Source: Limimaricola cinnabarinus (GTDB taxonomy: Bacteria > Pseudomonadota > Alphaproteobacteria > Rhodobacterales > Rhodobacteraceae). From it: DNA of 64,000 bases. The notes beneath the pieces are model-generated. The model searched no databases and was not told the DNA's origin. It saw nothing but the letters and a program-made list of their open reading frames with translations. This document shows, piece after piece, positions 34,419-43,006 of the stretch. The position numbers and the translations under genes were made by a program. The DNA lies in NCBI RefSeq assembly GCF_002723615.1, contig NZ_KZ304955.1, forward strand, positions 62,001 to 126,000, given 5' to 3'. How positions within the stretch are numbered: the stretch's first letter is position 1; each line of letters starts with the position of its first letter.

Positions 34419-35368
34419 CACCGCTGCCGCTGCCCGGCGACGCGGCCATCGCGGCGCCGACGCTCGAGGCGCATCTGGACGCGCGCGGCGCGGACCCGGC
34501 GCTCTCCGCCCTCGCCTGTGCCATCGCCCATGCCGCCGCGCCGATCGCGGCGCGGCTGGCCCTGGCCGCGCTTCCGGGGGACCCGGCCCGGATCGTCGGC
34601 ACCAATGACAGCGGCGATCGGCAGAAGGCGCTCGACCGCGCAGCACATGAGCACCTGCTCGAGGCATTGGCGCGCGCCGATGTGCGCGCCGTGGTCTCGG
34701 AGGAGGCCGTGGGCGAAATCTCCCTGCATCCCGAGGGTCGCTTCGACGTCGCCATCGACCCGATCGACGGCTCGGGCAGCATCGGGATCGGCGCGCCGCT
34801 GGGGCTTCTGTTTTGCGTGTTCGAGGCGGGCGAGACGCCAATGCGTCCGGGCGCGGACATCGTGGCGGCGGGCTACGTCTCCTTCGGTCACAGCACCGAC
34901 ATGGGGCTGAGCTTCGGCGCGGGGGTGGACCTCTTCACCCTGGAGCCGGCCTCCGGCCGCTTCCGCCTTGCCCATGAGCGGGTCCGCATTCCCGAAAGCA
35001 AACCGATGATCGCCCACAATGCGTCGAACACCGGCCATTGGCCCGCCCTTCTGCGCGATCACGTCGAGAGCCGCATCGCGGCCGGCGCCAACATGCGCTG
35101 GATCGCGGCCGCGGTGGGCGATCTGCACCGGATCCTGCTGCAGGGCGGGATCTTCCTCTACCCGGCAGACAGGCGGAAGGGCTACGAAAACGGCCGCCTG
35201 CGGCTGCTCTACGAGGCCTTTCCGATCGCCTTCCTGATCGAACAGGCGGGCGGCGCGGCCACCGACGGGGCGAACCGCATCCTCGATCGCACGCCCGAAA
35301 GCCTGCACCAGCACTGCCCGCTCATCTTCGGCGACCGCGAGATGGTCGCTGCCATTCCCCGCCACTGA
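34415..35368 (+). CDS. fbp: Class I fructose-1,6-bisphosphatase
   Basis: 317 residues from a GTG at 34415 that overlaps the transketolase stop (GTGA). Metal- and substrate-binding elements are VVSEEAVGEI, DVAIDPIDGSGSIGIG (normally DPLDGSSNID), and GIFLYPADRRKGYENGRLRL with the following LLYEAFPIAFLIEQAGG. The DGSGSIGIG variant is typical of CbbF-like proteins of alphaproteobacteria. It hydrolyses fructose-1,6-bisphosphate (and possibly sedoheptulose bisphosphate), making flux through the aldolase next to it gluconeogenic. No RuBisCO or phosphoribulokinase is in the window. Confidence 0.9.
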   Translation: MTPLPLPGDAAIAAPTLEAHLDARGADPALSALACAIAHAAAPIAARLALAALPGDPARIVGTNDSGDRQKALDRAAHEHLLEALARADVRAVVSEEAVGEISLHPEGRFDVAIDPIDGSGSIGIGAPLGLLFCVFEAGETPMRPGADIVAAGYVSFGHSTDMGLSFGAGVDLFTLEPASGRFRLAHERVRIPESKPMIAHNASNTGHWPALLRDHVESRIAAGANMRWIAAAVGDLHRILLQGGIFLYPADRRKGYENGRLRLLYEAFPIAFLIEQAGGAATDGANRILDRTPESLHQHCPLIFGDREMVAAIPRH

Positions 35369-35379
35369 GGAGACACCCC

Positions 35380-36423
35380 ATGGCCCGCATCACGCTTCGC
35401 CAGCTTCTCGACCACGCCGCCGAAAATGGCTACGGCGTGCCTGCGTTCAACATCTCCAACATGGAGCAGGGCCTCGCCGTCATGGCCGCCGCGGACAAGG
35501 CACAGGCGCCCGTCATTCTCCAGGCCAGCCGCGGCGCGCGCGCCTATGCCGGCGATGGCGTTCTGGCCCGGCTGATCGACGCGCTGGTCGACCAGTACCC
35601 GCATATCCCCGTCTGCATGCATCTCGATCACGGCAATGATCTCGCCACCTGCGTCACCGCGATCCAGAACGGCTTTACCTCGGTGATGATGGATGGCTCG
35701 CTCAAGGCCGACGGCACCACCCCGGCGGATTACGCCTACAACCGCGACATCACCCGCCGCGTCGTCGAGATGGCGCATGCCGCCGGGGTCTCCGTCGAAG
35801 GCGAGCTGGGCGTGCTTGGCAGCCTCGAAACCGGGATGGGCGACCAGGAGGACGGCCACGGCGCCACGGAAAAGCTGTCCCACGAGCAGCTTCTCACCGA
35901 TCCCGAGGAGGCCGAGCGCTTCGTCGCCGAGACCGGCGTCGACGCGCTCGCCGTCGCCATGGGCACCAGCCACGGCGCCTACAAGTTCACCCGCGAACCC
36001 GATGGCGAGGTGCTGGCGATGGGCGTGATCGAGGCGATCCACAAGCGCTTGCCCGATACCCACCTGGTGATGCACGGCTCCTCCTCGGTGCCGCAGGATC
36101 TCTGCGCGACGATCAACGCCCATGGCGGCGCGATCCGTCCGACCTGGGGTGTGCCGATGGAGGAAATCCGGCGCGGCATCCGCCACGGCGTGCGCAAGAT
36201 CAACATCGACACCGACATTCGGCTGGCGATCACCTCCGCCATTCGCGAAACCATGGCGAACGACCCGGCCGAGTTCGACCCGCGCAAATACATGAAGCCC
36301 GCCATGGCCGCGGTGACGAAGCTGTGCGTCGAGAAGTTCGAAGCCTTCGGCACCGCCGGTCATGCCGAACGCATCCGCGCCCTGCCGCTCGACAAGATGG
36401 CGGCATTCCACCGCGCGGCCTGA
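35380..36423 (+). CDS. fba: Class II fructose-bisphosphate aldolase
   Basis: 347 residues. Zinc ligands lie in MHLDHGNDLATC, the following VEGELGVLGSLETG, AMGTSHGAYKF and VMHGSSSVP; the phosphate site is RKINIDTDIRLA. The length and motifs match the subtype often found in cbb operons. It condenses dihydroxyacetone phosphate with glyceraldehyde-3-phosphate or with erythrose-4-phosphate (giving sedoheptulose bisphosphate). GAGGAG (35367-35372) sets the ATG at 35380, 11 bases after fbp. In this polyol context it would link tetrose- and triose-phosphates to hexose synthesis. Confidence 0.92.
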   Translation: MARITLRQLLDHAAENGYGVPAFNISNMEQGLAVMAAADKAQAPVILQASRGARAYAGDGVLARLIDALVDQYPHIPVCMHLDHGNDLATCVTAIQNGFTSVMMDGSLKADGTTPADYAYNRDITRRVVEMAHAAGVSVEGELGVLGSLETGMGDQEDGHGATEKLSHEQLLTDPEEAERFVAETGVDALAVAMGTSHGAYKFTREPDGEVLAMGVIEAIHKRLPDTHLVMHGSSSVPQDLCATINAHGGAIRPTWGVPMEEIRRGIRHGVRKINIDTDIRLAITSAIRETMANDPAEFDPRKYMKPAMAAVTKLCVEKFEAFGTAGHAERIRALPLDKMAAFHRAA

Positions 36424-36472
36424 GCAAGGCCGGGGCCGGGGCCGGGGCGCGTCGGGCCGCACGGCACGAAAC

Positions 36473-36506
36473 GGCCCCCTCCGAGGCAGCAAGCCCGGAG
36501 GGAGCC
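36473..36506 (+). repeat. Stem-loop between fba and the FGGY kinase gene
   Basis: GGCCCCCTCCG (36473-36483) pairs with CGGAGGGAGCC (36496-36506) at ten of eleven positions over a 12-base loop. It lies in the 153-base gap, which otherwise holds a GGGGCC-type triple repeat (about 36429-36448). There is no T-run, so it may attenuate rather than end the operon. Confidence 0.55.
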
Positions 36507-36576
36507 GCCTTGATCATGGGCGGGATCGCACGGCAGGCTCGGCCCGATCATCACCGCATCCCAAGGGAGAGCTGAC

Positions 36577-38082
36577 ATGACGCAGTACCTGCTCGGCCTC
36601 GACAGTGGCCTGACAGTCACCAAAGCGGTGGTGTTCCGCACGGACGGCACGGTGGTCGCGCAGGGAAAATGCTCGGTGCCCCGGATCGAGGACGTCGCGC
36701 ATCACGTGGAGCGCGACATGGCACAGCATTGGGAGGCCTCCGCTCGTGCCATCCGCGCCGCGCTGGAGGCGGCCGCGCAAGCGGAGGGCAACGGCGTCAC
36801 CCCCGCGGCCGTCGCGATCGCCGGGCATGGCGACGGGCTCTACCTGCTCGATCGCGCGGGGGCGCCACTGGGCCCCGCGGCGACCTCGCTCGACAGCCGG
36901 GCGCAAAAGCTCGTCGAAGGCTGGGACGCCGATGGCACGACGGATCGGGCCCTCGCCTTGTGCGGCCAGCAACCCTTTCCCGCCTCCCCCTCGGCCCTGC
37001 TTGCCCATATCCGCGACAACGACCCCGGCCGATATGTCCGCATCGGCGCGATCCTGTCCTGCAAGGACTGGCTGCGCTATTGCCTGACCGGCGACATCGG
37101 AACCGACTTCACCGAAGCCAGCGTCGCCTTCACCGACATGCGCAGCCAATCCTACAGCACGCAGGCGCTGGCGCTTTTCGGTCTTGGCGACCTGTCGGGG
37201 GCGCTGCCACCGGTGCATCTTCCCGGCGCGGTCGCAGGTCACGTCACGCGCGAAGCCGCGGCGGCCACGGGCCTGCCCATCGGCCTGCCGGTCGCCGCAG
37301 GCTTGCACGATGTCGTCGCCTGCGCGGTAGGGTCCGGCGTCACCGGGCCGGATGTTCTCGCTCTGGTGGCCGGCACCTATTCGATCAACGAGACCTTTCG
37401 CACCGCGCCGCGGTCCGGCCCCGGCTGGCTGACCCGCAACGGTCTCATGCCCGGTCAATGGAACTGCATGTCCATCTCGCCCGCCTCCAGCGCCAATCTC
37501 GACTGGTTCGTGCAGCAGGCGGCGCGTGACGCGCTGGCAACCGAGGATCCCTTCTCGATGCTGCAACAGGAACTCGACGCGGTCGAGCAGGACCCCTCGG
37601 ACATTCTCTATCTTCCCTATCTCTTCGGCTCGCCCTACCGGTCGGACATGGCGGGCGCCTTTCTGGGCCTGCGCGGCTGGCACGGGCGCGGTCACATGCT
37701 GCGCGCCGTGGCCGAGGGCATCGCCTTCAACCATCGCCAGCACGTCGATGCGCTCGACCCCGAGCGACGCATCGCCTCGGTGCGGCTGACCGGCGGCAGC
37801 AGCCGCAACCCCTATTTCGCGCAGATGATGGCCGACACGCTCGAACGGCGGGTCGAGGTCCCGACGACGCTCGAGGCCGGCGCGCTCGGCGTCGCGATCT
37901 GCGCCGGGCTCGCTTGCGGGATCTACGCCGATTGGGAGGAGGCCCGGGCGCGCACCACCGGGCCGCTCATGAGCTACGAGCCCGGCGATGCGGCGGCTGC
38001 CCGGCTGCGGCAGGGCTATGCCCGCTACAGGGACGCCGCCGCCGCCCTGATCGATCTTCAGACAAGGGCAGGACGGATATGA
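36577..38082 (+). CDS. FGGY-family carbohydrate kinase (second polyol kinase)
   Basis: 501-residue FGGY kinase. The phosphate motif is LLGLDSGLTVTKAVVFRTDG (residues 5-24); the catalytic-aspartate segment is AAGLHDVVACAVGSGV, and ATP binding is RLTGGSSRNPYFAQMMADTL. It differs clearly from EryA (21276) and from glycerol kinase signatures. GGGAGAG precedes the start. It forms a translationally coupled pair with the FAD dehydrogenase at 38079, mirroring eryA-eryB. A polyol or ketose substrate is implied; ribitol, xylulose or threitol are all possible and the sequence does not decide. Confidence 0.87.
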   Translation: MTQYLLGLDSGLTVTKAVVFRTDGTVVAQGKCSVPRIEDVAHHVERDMAQHWEASARAIRAALEAAAQAEGNGVTPAAVAIAGHGDGLYLLDRAGAPLGPAATSLDSRAQKLVEGWDADGTTDRALALCGQQPFPASPSALLAHIRDNDPGRYVRIGAILSCKDWLRYCLTGDIGTDFTEASVAFTDMRSQSYSTQALALFGLGDLSGALPPVHLPGAVAGHVTREAAAATGLPIGLPVAAGLHDVVACAVGSGVTGPDVLALVAGTYSINETFRTAPRSGPGWLTRNGLMPGQWNCMSISPASSANLDWFVQQAARDALATEDPFSMLQQELDAVEQDPSDILYLPYLFGSPYRSDMAGAFLGLRGWHGRGHMLRAVAEGIAFNHRQHVDALDPERRIASVRLTGGSSRNPYFAQMMADTLERRVEVPTTLEAGALGVAICAGLACGIYADWEEARARTTGPLMSYEPGDAAAARLRQGYARYRDAAAALIDLQTRAGRI

Positions 38083-39797
38083 GCGACACCGGGCGCGATG
38101 CCCTTTTGCAGCGCCTGCGCGAGACGCGGCACGTCCCGGTGCTGATCGTGGGCGGCGGGATCAACGGGATGGGGACCTTCCGCGACCTGGCCCTGCAGGG
38201 GGTCGATTGCCTCTTGGTCGAGCGCGGCGATTTCTGCTCGGGCACCAGCCGCGCGCCGTCGCGCATGATCCATGGCGGCCTGAAATATCTCGAAACCGGG
38301 GATTTCCGCCTGGTTCGCGAAAGCGCGGAGGAGCGCAACCGCCTGCTTCGGAACGCCGCGCATTATGTCCACCCTCTCGAGATGATCATCCCGATCTATT
38401 CCTGGACGGCCGGCATCCTTCCGGCGCTGCGCCGGTTCCTGCGCCGTCCGGCAAAGCTGACCGAGCGCGGCGCGGCGGTGATCAAGCTCGGGCTGACGCT
38501 TTACGACATCTATGGCCGGCTGAACCGCGTCATGCCCCGGCACCGGATGATCCGGCGCGAGGATGCGCTGCGCGAGATCCCGGATCTCGATCCGCGGATC
38601 CGCATTGCTGCCTCCTATTACGACGCCTGGATCACCTCGCCCGAAAGGCTGGTGGTCGAACTGGCGCTCGACGGGATGGAGGCGAACCCTGCCAGCATGG
38701 CGCTGAACCATGTCTGCTTCGACGGGATCGAGAGCGGCCGGGCGCGGTTGCGCGATGCCATGACGGGCGAAATCTTCCTGGTGGGCTGCGACCTGATGAT
38801 CAATGCCGCGGGCCCGTGGATCGACCGGGTGAACGCCGCCGCGGGCGAGGAAGGCCGCATGATCGGCGGCACGAAGGGCAGCCACCTGCTGCTCGACCTG
38901 CCGGTCTTCGCGCGCAGCCTCGAAGGGCGGATGATGTATTTCGAAGCGGAAGGCGGGCGGATCTGCCTTGTCTCCAACTTCATGGGGCACGTGCTTCTGG
39001 GCTCGACCGACATCCCGACCGAAGACCCCGACGGGGTGGTCTGCACCGACGAGGAGGTCGACTACCTGCTCGACGCCTTCCGGCGGATTTTCCCCAAGGT
39101 GGCCGTGACGCGGGACCACATCTTCTTCAGCTATGCCGGGGTGCGCCCGCTGCCCGCGCAGGACGCCTCGGACCCGGGCGCGATCAGCCGCGATCATTCC
39201 ATGCCCGTCCGCCCTGCCACCCAGGGCCGCGGCTTTCCGATCCTGTCACTGGTGGGCGGCAAATGGACGACCTTCCGCTCCTTCTCGGCCGGGGTGACGG
39301 ATGCGGCGCTGTCCTGTCTGGGCCGGGAGCGGCGGCGCACGACGGAAGAGCTGGCGATCGGTGGCGGCACCGGCCTGTCGCAAGGGACCGGCGATGCGGA
39401 GGCGCTCCTGTCGGAGCTTGCCGCCACGGGCCTGTCGCGGGGCCGGGCGGCCCGGCTTCTGGCCTGTTATGGCTCGCGGGCGCGGCTGATCGCGAACGCC
39501 TTCAAGGGGCCGGAGACTTTCCTGACGCATCTCCCCGAGGTCTCGCACGAAGAGCTCGCCTTCATCGCGCGGCACGAGGTGGTCCACAGCGCGCAGGATG
39601 TTCTCTTCGGGAGGGGGGCGCTGTTTCTGGAACGCCCCCTGCCCCGCGCCGCGCTGTCGGAGCTGGTCCGGGCGCTCGCCGGCATTCTCGATTGGGACGC
39701 GGCGCGCATCGCCCGCGAAGAGGAAAGCCTGGTCGAGCGCTACAGGCGGCATCATCGCATCGGTTTCGATGCCGAGGGCATGCCGCAATTTATCTGA
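38079..39797 (+). CDS. Glycerol-3-phosphate-dehydrogenase-family FAD enzyme (second polyol-phosphate dehydrogenase)
   Basis: 572 residues, 70 longer than EryB in the same window. The FAD motif LIVGGGINGMGTFRDLALQG lies near residues 22-41, followed by SGTSRAPSRMIHGGLKYLET. GTKGSHLLLDLPVF, GSTDIPTEDPDGV and LSVVGGKW-like SLVGGKWTTFRSF complete the family pattern. It overlaps the kinase by four bases (ATGA, 38079-38082), so it should oxidise the kinase's product, feeding quinone. It could be a GlpD-like enzyme, but pairing with a non-GlpK kinase argues for another polyol phosphate. Last gene before the ECF sigma gene. Confidence 0.85.
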   Translation: MSDTGRDALLQRLRETRHVPVLIVGGGINGMGTFRDLALQGVDCLLVERGDFCSGTSRAPSRMIHGGLKYLETGDFRLVRESAEERNRLLRNAAHYVHPLEMIIPIYSWTAGILPALRRFLRRPAKLTERGAAVIKLGLTLYDIYGRLNRVMPRHRMIRREDALREIPDLDPRIRIAASYYDAWITSPERLVVELALDGMEANPASMALNHVCFDGIESGRARLRDAMTGEIFLVGCDLMINAAGPWIDRVNAAAGEEGRMIGGTKGSHLLLDLPVFARSLEGRMMYFEAEGGRICLVSNFMGHVLLGSTDIPTEDPDGVVCTDEEVDYLLDAFRRIFPKVAVTRDHIFFSYAGVRPLPAQDASDPGAISRDHSMPVRPATQGRGFPILSLVGGKWTTFRSFSAGVTDAALSCLGRERRRTTEELAIGGGTGLSQGTGDAEALLSELAATGLSRGRAARLLACYGSRARLIANAFKGPETFLTHLPEVSHEELAFIARHEVVHSAQDVLFGRGALFLERPLPRAALSELVRALAGILDWDAARIAREEESLVERYRRHHRIGFDAEGMPQFI

Positions 39798-39925
39798 CAG
39801 GCGCATCGATGCCGCCGGGGGGCGGTCACATCCCCGGCGCCCGGCCAGATCGGACCTTCGCCGGGCCTGCGACCTTCAGAGAGCTTCTTCTCCGCGGCGC
39901 GGCCCCGTGGTAGAGGCCATACACC

Positions 39926-40429
39926 ATGCAGTTGCACCGTCAGATCGAAGTCCTGTTTCCTGAGTTGCGGGCCTATGCGGGCGCGATCTGCGACGCCCGG
40001 CACGAGGCCCAGGATCTCGTTCAGGACGCCGTCGAGCGGGCGATGCGGGCAAAGGCCCCGCCGCGCAGGATCGACGAGCTGCGCCCCTGGCTGTTCCGGG
40101 TGCTTCGCCACCTGCATTACGACGAGCTGCGAAAGCGCAGGGTGCGCCGGGAATATTCCGAAGGCGAGAGACGTCTATTGAACGAGACGCCGCAAATGGG
40201 GGGCACCGAACGGGTGGTGCTGACGAGAATGGCCTATGCCAAGCTGCCGCCGGCCTGCCGGGAGGTTCTGTTTCTGGTGGACATCATGGGGCTGAAATAC
40301 CGCGAGGCGGCCGAAGTCATGGATATTCCGGTCGGAACCGCCATGAGCCGCCTGAGCCGGGCGCGCAGGCACATGCTCGATCTTCTCGGACGCGACAGGC
40401 CGCATGGCGCGGGGGAGCCCTCGGGATGA
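39926..40429 (+). CDS. ECF RNA polymerase sigma factor, probably sulfite-responsive
   Basis: 167 residues. Region 2 shows ARHEAQDLVQDAVERAMRAK and the following ELRPWLFRVLRHLHYDELRK; region 4 shows LPPACREVLFLVDIMGLKYR and EAAEVMDIPVGTAMSRLSRA. It overlaps the anti-sigma gene by four bases (ATGA at 40426). The convergent genes encode a sulfite dehydrogenase and its cytochrome. In Sinorhizobium meliloti, ECF26-group sigma factors RpoE1 and RpoE4 control the sulfite dehydrogenase SorT, and the arrangement here is comparable. A matching candidate promoter lies upstream of the dehydrogenase gene (42878-42905). Confidence 0.9.
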   Translation: MQLHRQIEVLFPELRAYAGAICDARHEAQDLVQDAVERAMRAKAPPRRIDELRPWLFRVLRHLHYDELRKRRVRREYSEGERRLLNETPQMGGTERVVLTRMAYAKLPPACREVLFLVDIMGLKYREAAEVMDIPVGTAMSRLSRARRHMLDLLGRDRPHGAGEPSG

Positions 40430-41169
40430 CGGAAATGAACGATCGGGACTGGATGCTGCTCGGCGCCTATCTGGATGACGAGCTCGGCTCGAAGGAGCAG
40501 GCGGAGCTCGCGCGGCGGCTCGAGAGGGAGCCGTCGCTCGCGCGGGTTCTGGACGAGATGCGCGGCCTCAAGCACGATCTCGGGGCCCTGCGCCCGACCG
40601 GCGATGCCGCGAATTTGCGCGACGTCCCGATCGGGCGATGGCGCCGAAGGGGCGCGCAGGTTGGCGGGCTGACTGGCTGGCTGGCTGGCGGTCTGGGCAT
40701 CAGCCTGGCCGCCGGTCTGGCCGCGGTCGCCCTGCTGGGGGTCGACCCCTTCGACCGATCCCCCTCGGCAAGCGAGATCCATGCGAGCTTTCTGGCGCGG
40801 GAGACGGCTTCGCTCACCGAGGCGCCCCGCGCTGCGGCGCTGTCGCCGCAGGCAGGCTTGCCCGATCTGGAGCTGGCGGGGCTGGCCCTCATGGCCGAGC
40901 GCGAGATCGGTGGCATCAAGGCGGGCCACTATGTGGGCCGCAATGGCTGCCGCCTCACCCTTCTTGTCGCAGATGCGCCGATCCACGAAGACGACCCGGC
41001 GCTGATGCAGGTCGCCTGGCGCGACGGGGCCACGCATCATTTGATGGTGGCCCGCGCCATGGACCCCCGCCGTTTCGCCTCCATCGCCGCCTATCTGCGC
41101 GCCGGCGCGGGCTCGCGAAACGCGCCTGTCCTGGCGGGACGCCTGAAAACGGCGCGCGCATGCGGCTGA
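40426..41169 (+). CDS. Anti-sigma factor partner of the ECF sigma
   Basis: 247 residues. The N-terminal cytoplasmic part (1-80) has the short helical start LLGAYLDDELGSKEQAELAR used by anti-sigma factors to hold sigma, without the cysteine-histidine zinc motif. One membrane helix follows (LTGWLAGGLGISLAAGLAAV, about 80-105), then a periplasmic domain (about 110-247). Coupling to the sigma gene through ATGA supports the partner role. It may sense sulfite or a periplasmic redox signal; this is inferred from the neighbouring sulfite dehydrogenase. The next gene is convergent, 24 bases on. Confidence 0.82.
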   Translation: MTEMNDRDWMLLGAYLDDELGSKEQAELARRLEREPSLARVLDEMRGLKHDLGALRPTGDAANLRDVPIGRWRRRGAQVGGLTGWLAGGLGISLAAGLAAVALLGVDPFDRSPSASEIHASFLARETASLTEAPRAAALSPQAGLPDLELAGLALMAEREIGGIKAGHYVGRNGCRLTLLVADAPIHEDDPALMQVAWRDGATHHLMVARAMDPRRFASIAAYLRAGAGSRNAPVLAGRLKTARACG

Positions 41170-41193
41170 AGGCATGCCGGCCGGCAACCGGCT

Positions 41194-41577
41194 TCAGGAG
41201 GCGTCGGTGGTATCGGGGTCAGACGGCATCTCCGCCTTGCTTCCTTCCGGCTCCGCCGCCCCGGTGACACCGGCCACATAGGCGGAGATGGCCTCGATCT
41301 CGTCTTCGCCGAGATCCTCCGAGAAGGCCGGCATGATGCCGATCCCGCTGGTGACCGCCGCGCGCACCTGGTCGATGGTCGGGGCGAATTCGTCGAGGTC
41401 GGGGCCGACCGCCCCTTCCGCCTCGGCATCGGCCAGCGCGTGACAGGCGCTGCAGGGCATGAGGGCATTGTCGTTGAAGAGCGCGCGCCCGCGCTCGTGA
41501 TCCGGCGCCGCCGCGGCGCCGCCGCCCATGGCGGTCGCGAGGGCCAGGCCCATGAGCGGTGTCTTGAAGCGTGTCAT
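41194..41577 (-). CDS. Small periplasmic c-type cytochrome, likely electron acceptor of sulfite dehydrogenase
   Basis: 127 residues from the ATG at 41577 (site GGGGAA). A signal peptide ends in GGGAAAA (about residue 24). The single haem motif is CSACH at residues 42-46, with a likely axial methionine in IGIMPAFSEDLGEDEIEAIS. The acidic C-terminal tail (EPEGSKAEMPSDPDTTDAS) is unusual for a cytochrome. It follows the sulfite dehydrogenase gene by 68 bases and should pass its electrons to the oxidase chain, like SorB or SorU partners. Confidence 0.88.
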   Translation of the reverse strand: MTRFKTPLMGLALATAMGGGAAAAPDHERGRALFNDNALMPCSACHALADAEAEGAVGPDLDEFAPTIDQVRAAVTSGIGIMPAFSEDLGEDEIEAISAYVAGVTGAAEPEGSKAEMPSDPDTTDAS

Positions 41578-41645
41578 TGGATATTCCCCTGGGATTGGTG
41601 ATCCCGCCCGGCGCCCCACCGCCGGACGGGAAGATGCTTGCGCGA

Positions 41646-42827
41646 TCAGAGGACCGTCACGTCGACCGCATGGGCGCGCCAGCCATTATGGCCGTAGCCG
41701 CGCTCGTTCGGCTCGACCTCTTCGGGCTGCGCCTGCCCGCCGACGGTGGTGGCCCGGCTGGCCAGCAGGTGCGATCCCTGCCCCAGATCGGCGATCAGCA
41801 CGAAGGGACGCCAGGCATAGGGCCCCATGTCCGGCCCGAGGAACTGCGCCTCGTTCCAGCTCTGCCCGCCATCGGTGGAGACCTCGACCTTTTCGAGCGT
41901 CTCGGTGCCGCCCATCGCCACCCCGTGGATCTGCACCTTGCCGGTCTCGGCATCCTCGAGCGGGCCGGTGATCCAGGACTTCACGTTCATCTCGAACATC
42001 GAGGGCTGCGAGGGCGCGCCCTTCTCGCCCACCGGGCGGACCCGGTAGCTGGTCTGCTGGATCTTGTTGGGGGATTCCTTTTCGGTGAAGGCCAGCCGCT
42101 TGAGGTACTTCACGTTGTTGACGCCGTAATAGCCCGGGATCACCAGCCGCAGCGGTCCGCCATGGGCGAGAGGCACCGGCTGGCCGTTCATCTCCCAGGC
42201 GAGGATGGCGCGCTCCATCGCGGCCTTGGGCACCGAGCGCTCGACCTGGATCGTCTCCTTCGGCACGCCTTCGGGGATCTCCTCGCCGCCGGTGCCGGTC
42301 AGCCAGTCCATGCCATCGGCCACGCCGCCCATCGCCGCCACCACGTCGCGCACCGGCACGCCGGTCCAGACCACGTTGCCCGCGGCGCCGACCGACCACT
42401 GCGTGCCGCTGGTCTCGTGATCGAAGAAGGCGCGCCCGTTGCCCGAGCATTGCAGCACGCAGGCGACGGTCTCGACGCCGAGCGTCTTGAGCTCGCCCAA
42501 GGTGATCGCGCGCGGCTCGGCCACGCCCTCGACATTCACCTCCCAGGCATCGCGATCCGCCACGATCTCCTCGGAAGGCGCGGGCAGGTTGTTGCGGATG
42601 TAGAGATCCTCGCTCGGCGTCACCAGCCCCGAGCCGATCGCGCCGCGCCGGGTTTCCAGCGTCTGCTTGGAATGGACGATGAGGTCGTCGGCATCCTTCC
42701 AGGCCACGTAATCCGGCAGCGCCTTGCCGTCCTGCGCGACGGCCGGAAGACCGGCGGCCGCACCGATGATGCCACCGGTGCCTGCGAGCAGGAAATGGCG
42801 TCTCTTGATCCGGGGTAACAGTGTCAT
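41646..42827 (-). CDS. sorA: Sulfite dehydrogenase, molybdopterin subunit (SorA/SorT type)
   Basis: 393 residues of the sulfite-oxidase family. A Tat signal (IKRRHFLLAGTGGIIGAAAG, cleavage after AVA near 31) sends the folded molybdoenzyme to the periplasm. The molybdenum-ligating cysteine is C127 in VACVLQCSGNGR. HGGPLRLVIPGYYGVNNVKY and GVAMGGTETLEKVEVSTDGG mark the substrate and dimer domains. It oxidises sulfite to sulfate, handing electrons to the cytochrome at 41194. GGAGG seven bases upstream selects the ATG at 42827 over 42848. SoxC is an alternative in the same family, but no sox genes are present. Confidence 0.9.
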   Translation of the reverse strand: MTLLPRIKRRHFLLAGTGGIIGAAAGLPAVAQDGKALPDYVAWKDADDLIVHSKQTLETRRGAIGSGLVTPSEDLYIRNNLPAPSEEIVADRDAWEVNVEGVAEPRAITLGELKTLGVETVACVLQCSGNGRAFFDHETSGTQWSVGAAGNVVWTGVPVRDVVAAMGGVADGMDWLTGTGGEEIPEGVPKETIQVERSVPKAAMERAILAWEMNGQPVPLAHGGPLRLVIPGYYGVNNVKYLKRLAFTEKESPNKIQQTSYRVRPVGEKGAPSQPSMFEMNVKSWITGPLEDAETGKVQIHGVAMGGTETLEKVEVSTDGGQSWNEAQFLGPDMGPYAWRPFVLIADLGQGSHLLASRATTVGGQAQPEEVEPNERGYGHNGWRAHAVDVTVL

Positions 42828-42877
42828 GATCGTTCCTCCCTCCATCACTGCGCCTGTTCACGGGCAGCTTCGAAGGA

Positions 42878-42905
42878 AAGACGGATGACGAAAGGGTTTT
42901 ATTCC
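42878..42905 (-). promoter_or_regulatory. Candidate ECF-type promoter of the sulfite dehydrogenase genes
   Basis: On the minus strand GGAATA (42905-42900), a 16-base spacer and CGTCTT (42883-42878) resemble ECF promoters with a GGAA-type -35 and CGTC-type -10. The -10 lies about 50 bases from the ATG at 42827. No equally good copy was found ahead of the sigma gene at 39926. Assignment to the sigma factor at 39926 is inference. Confidence 0.55.
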
Positions 42906-43006
42906 GGCCCCGGATTGATTTTGATGGTCCGGCCCGGTTTCGCTCCGGCCCTCATGGCCAAGGAAGGCCCGGAGGAAGCCCACGGAGAGAGCGAAGCGGG
43001 TCTGCA

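Noticed and set aside
32331-34841. 836-codon open frame antisense to transketolase
   Set aside because: Transketolase on the other strand is full length with all motifs. Long antisense frames are expected at this G+C content.
32394-36423. Calvin cycle cbb operon
   Set aside because: No RuBisCO, phosphoribulokinase or CbbR gene is present; the DeoR gene and ery genes give a better explanation.
36429-36448. GGGGCC hexamer repeated three times after fba
   Set aside because: Three copies in G+C-rich intergenic DNA are too few to call a functional tandem repeat; mentioned only with the nearby hairpin.
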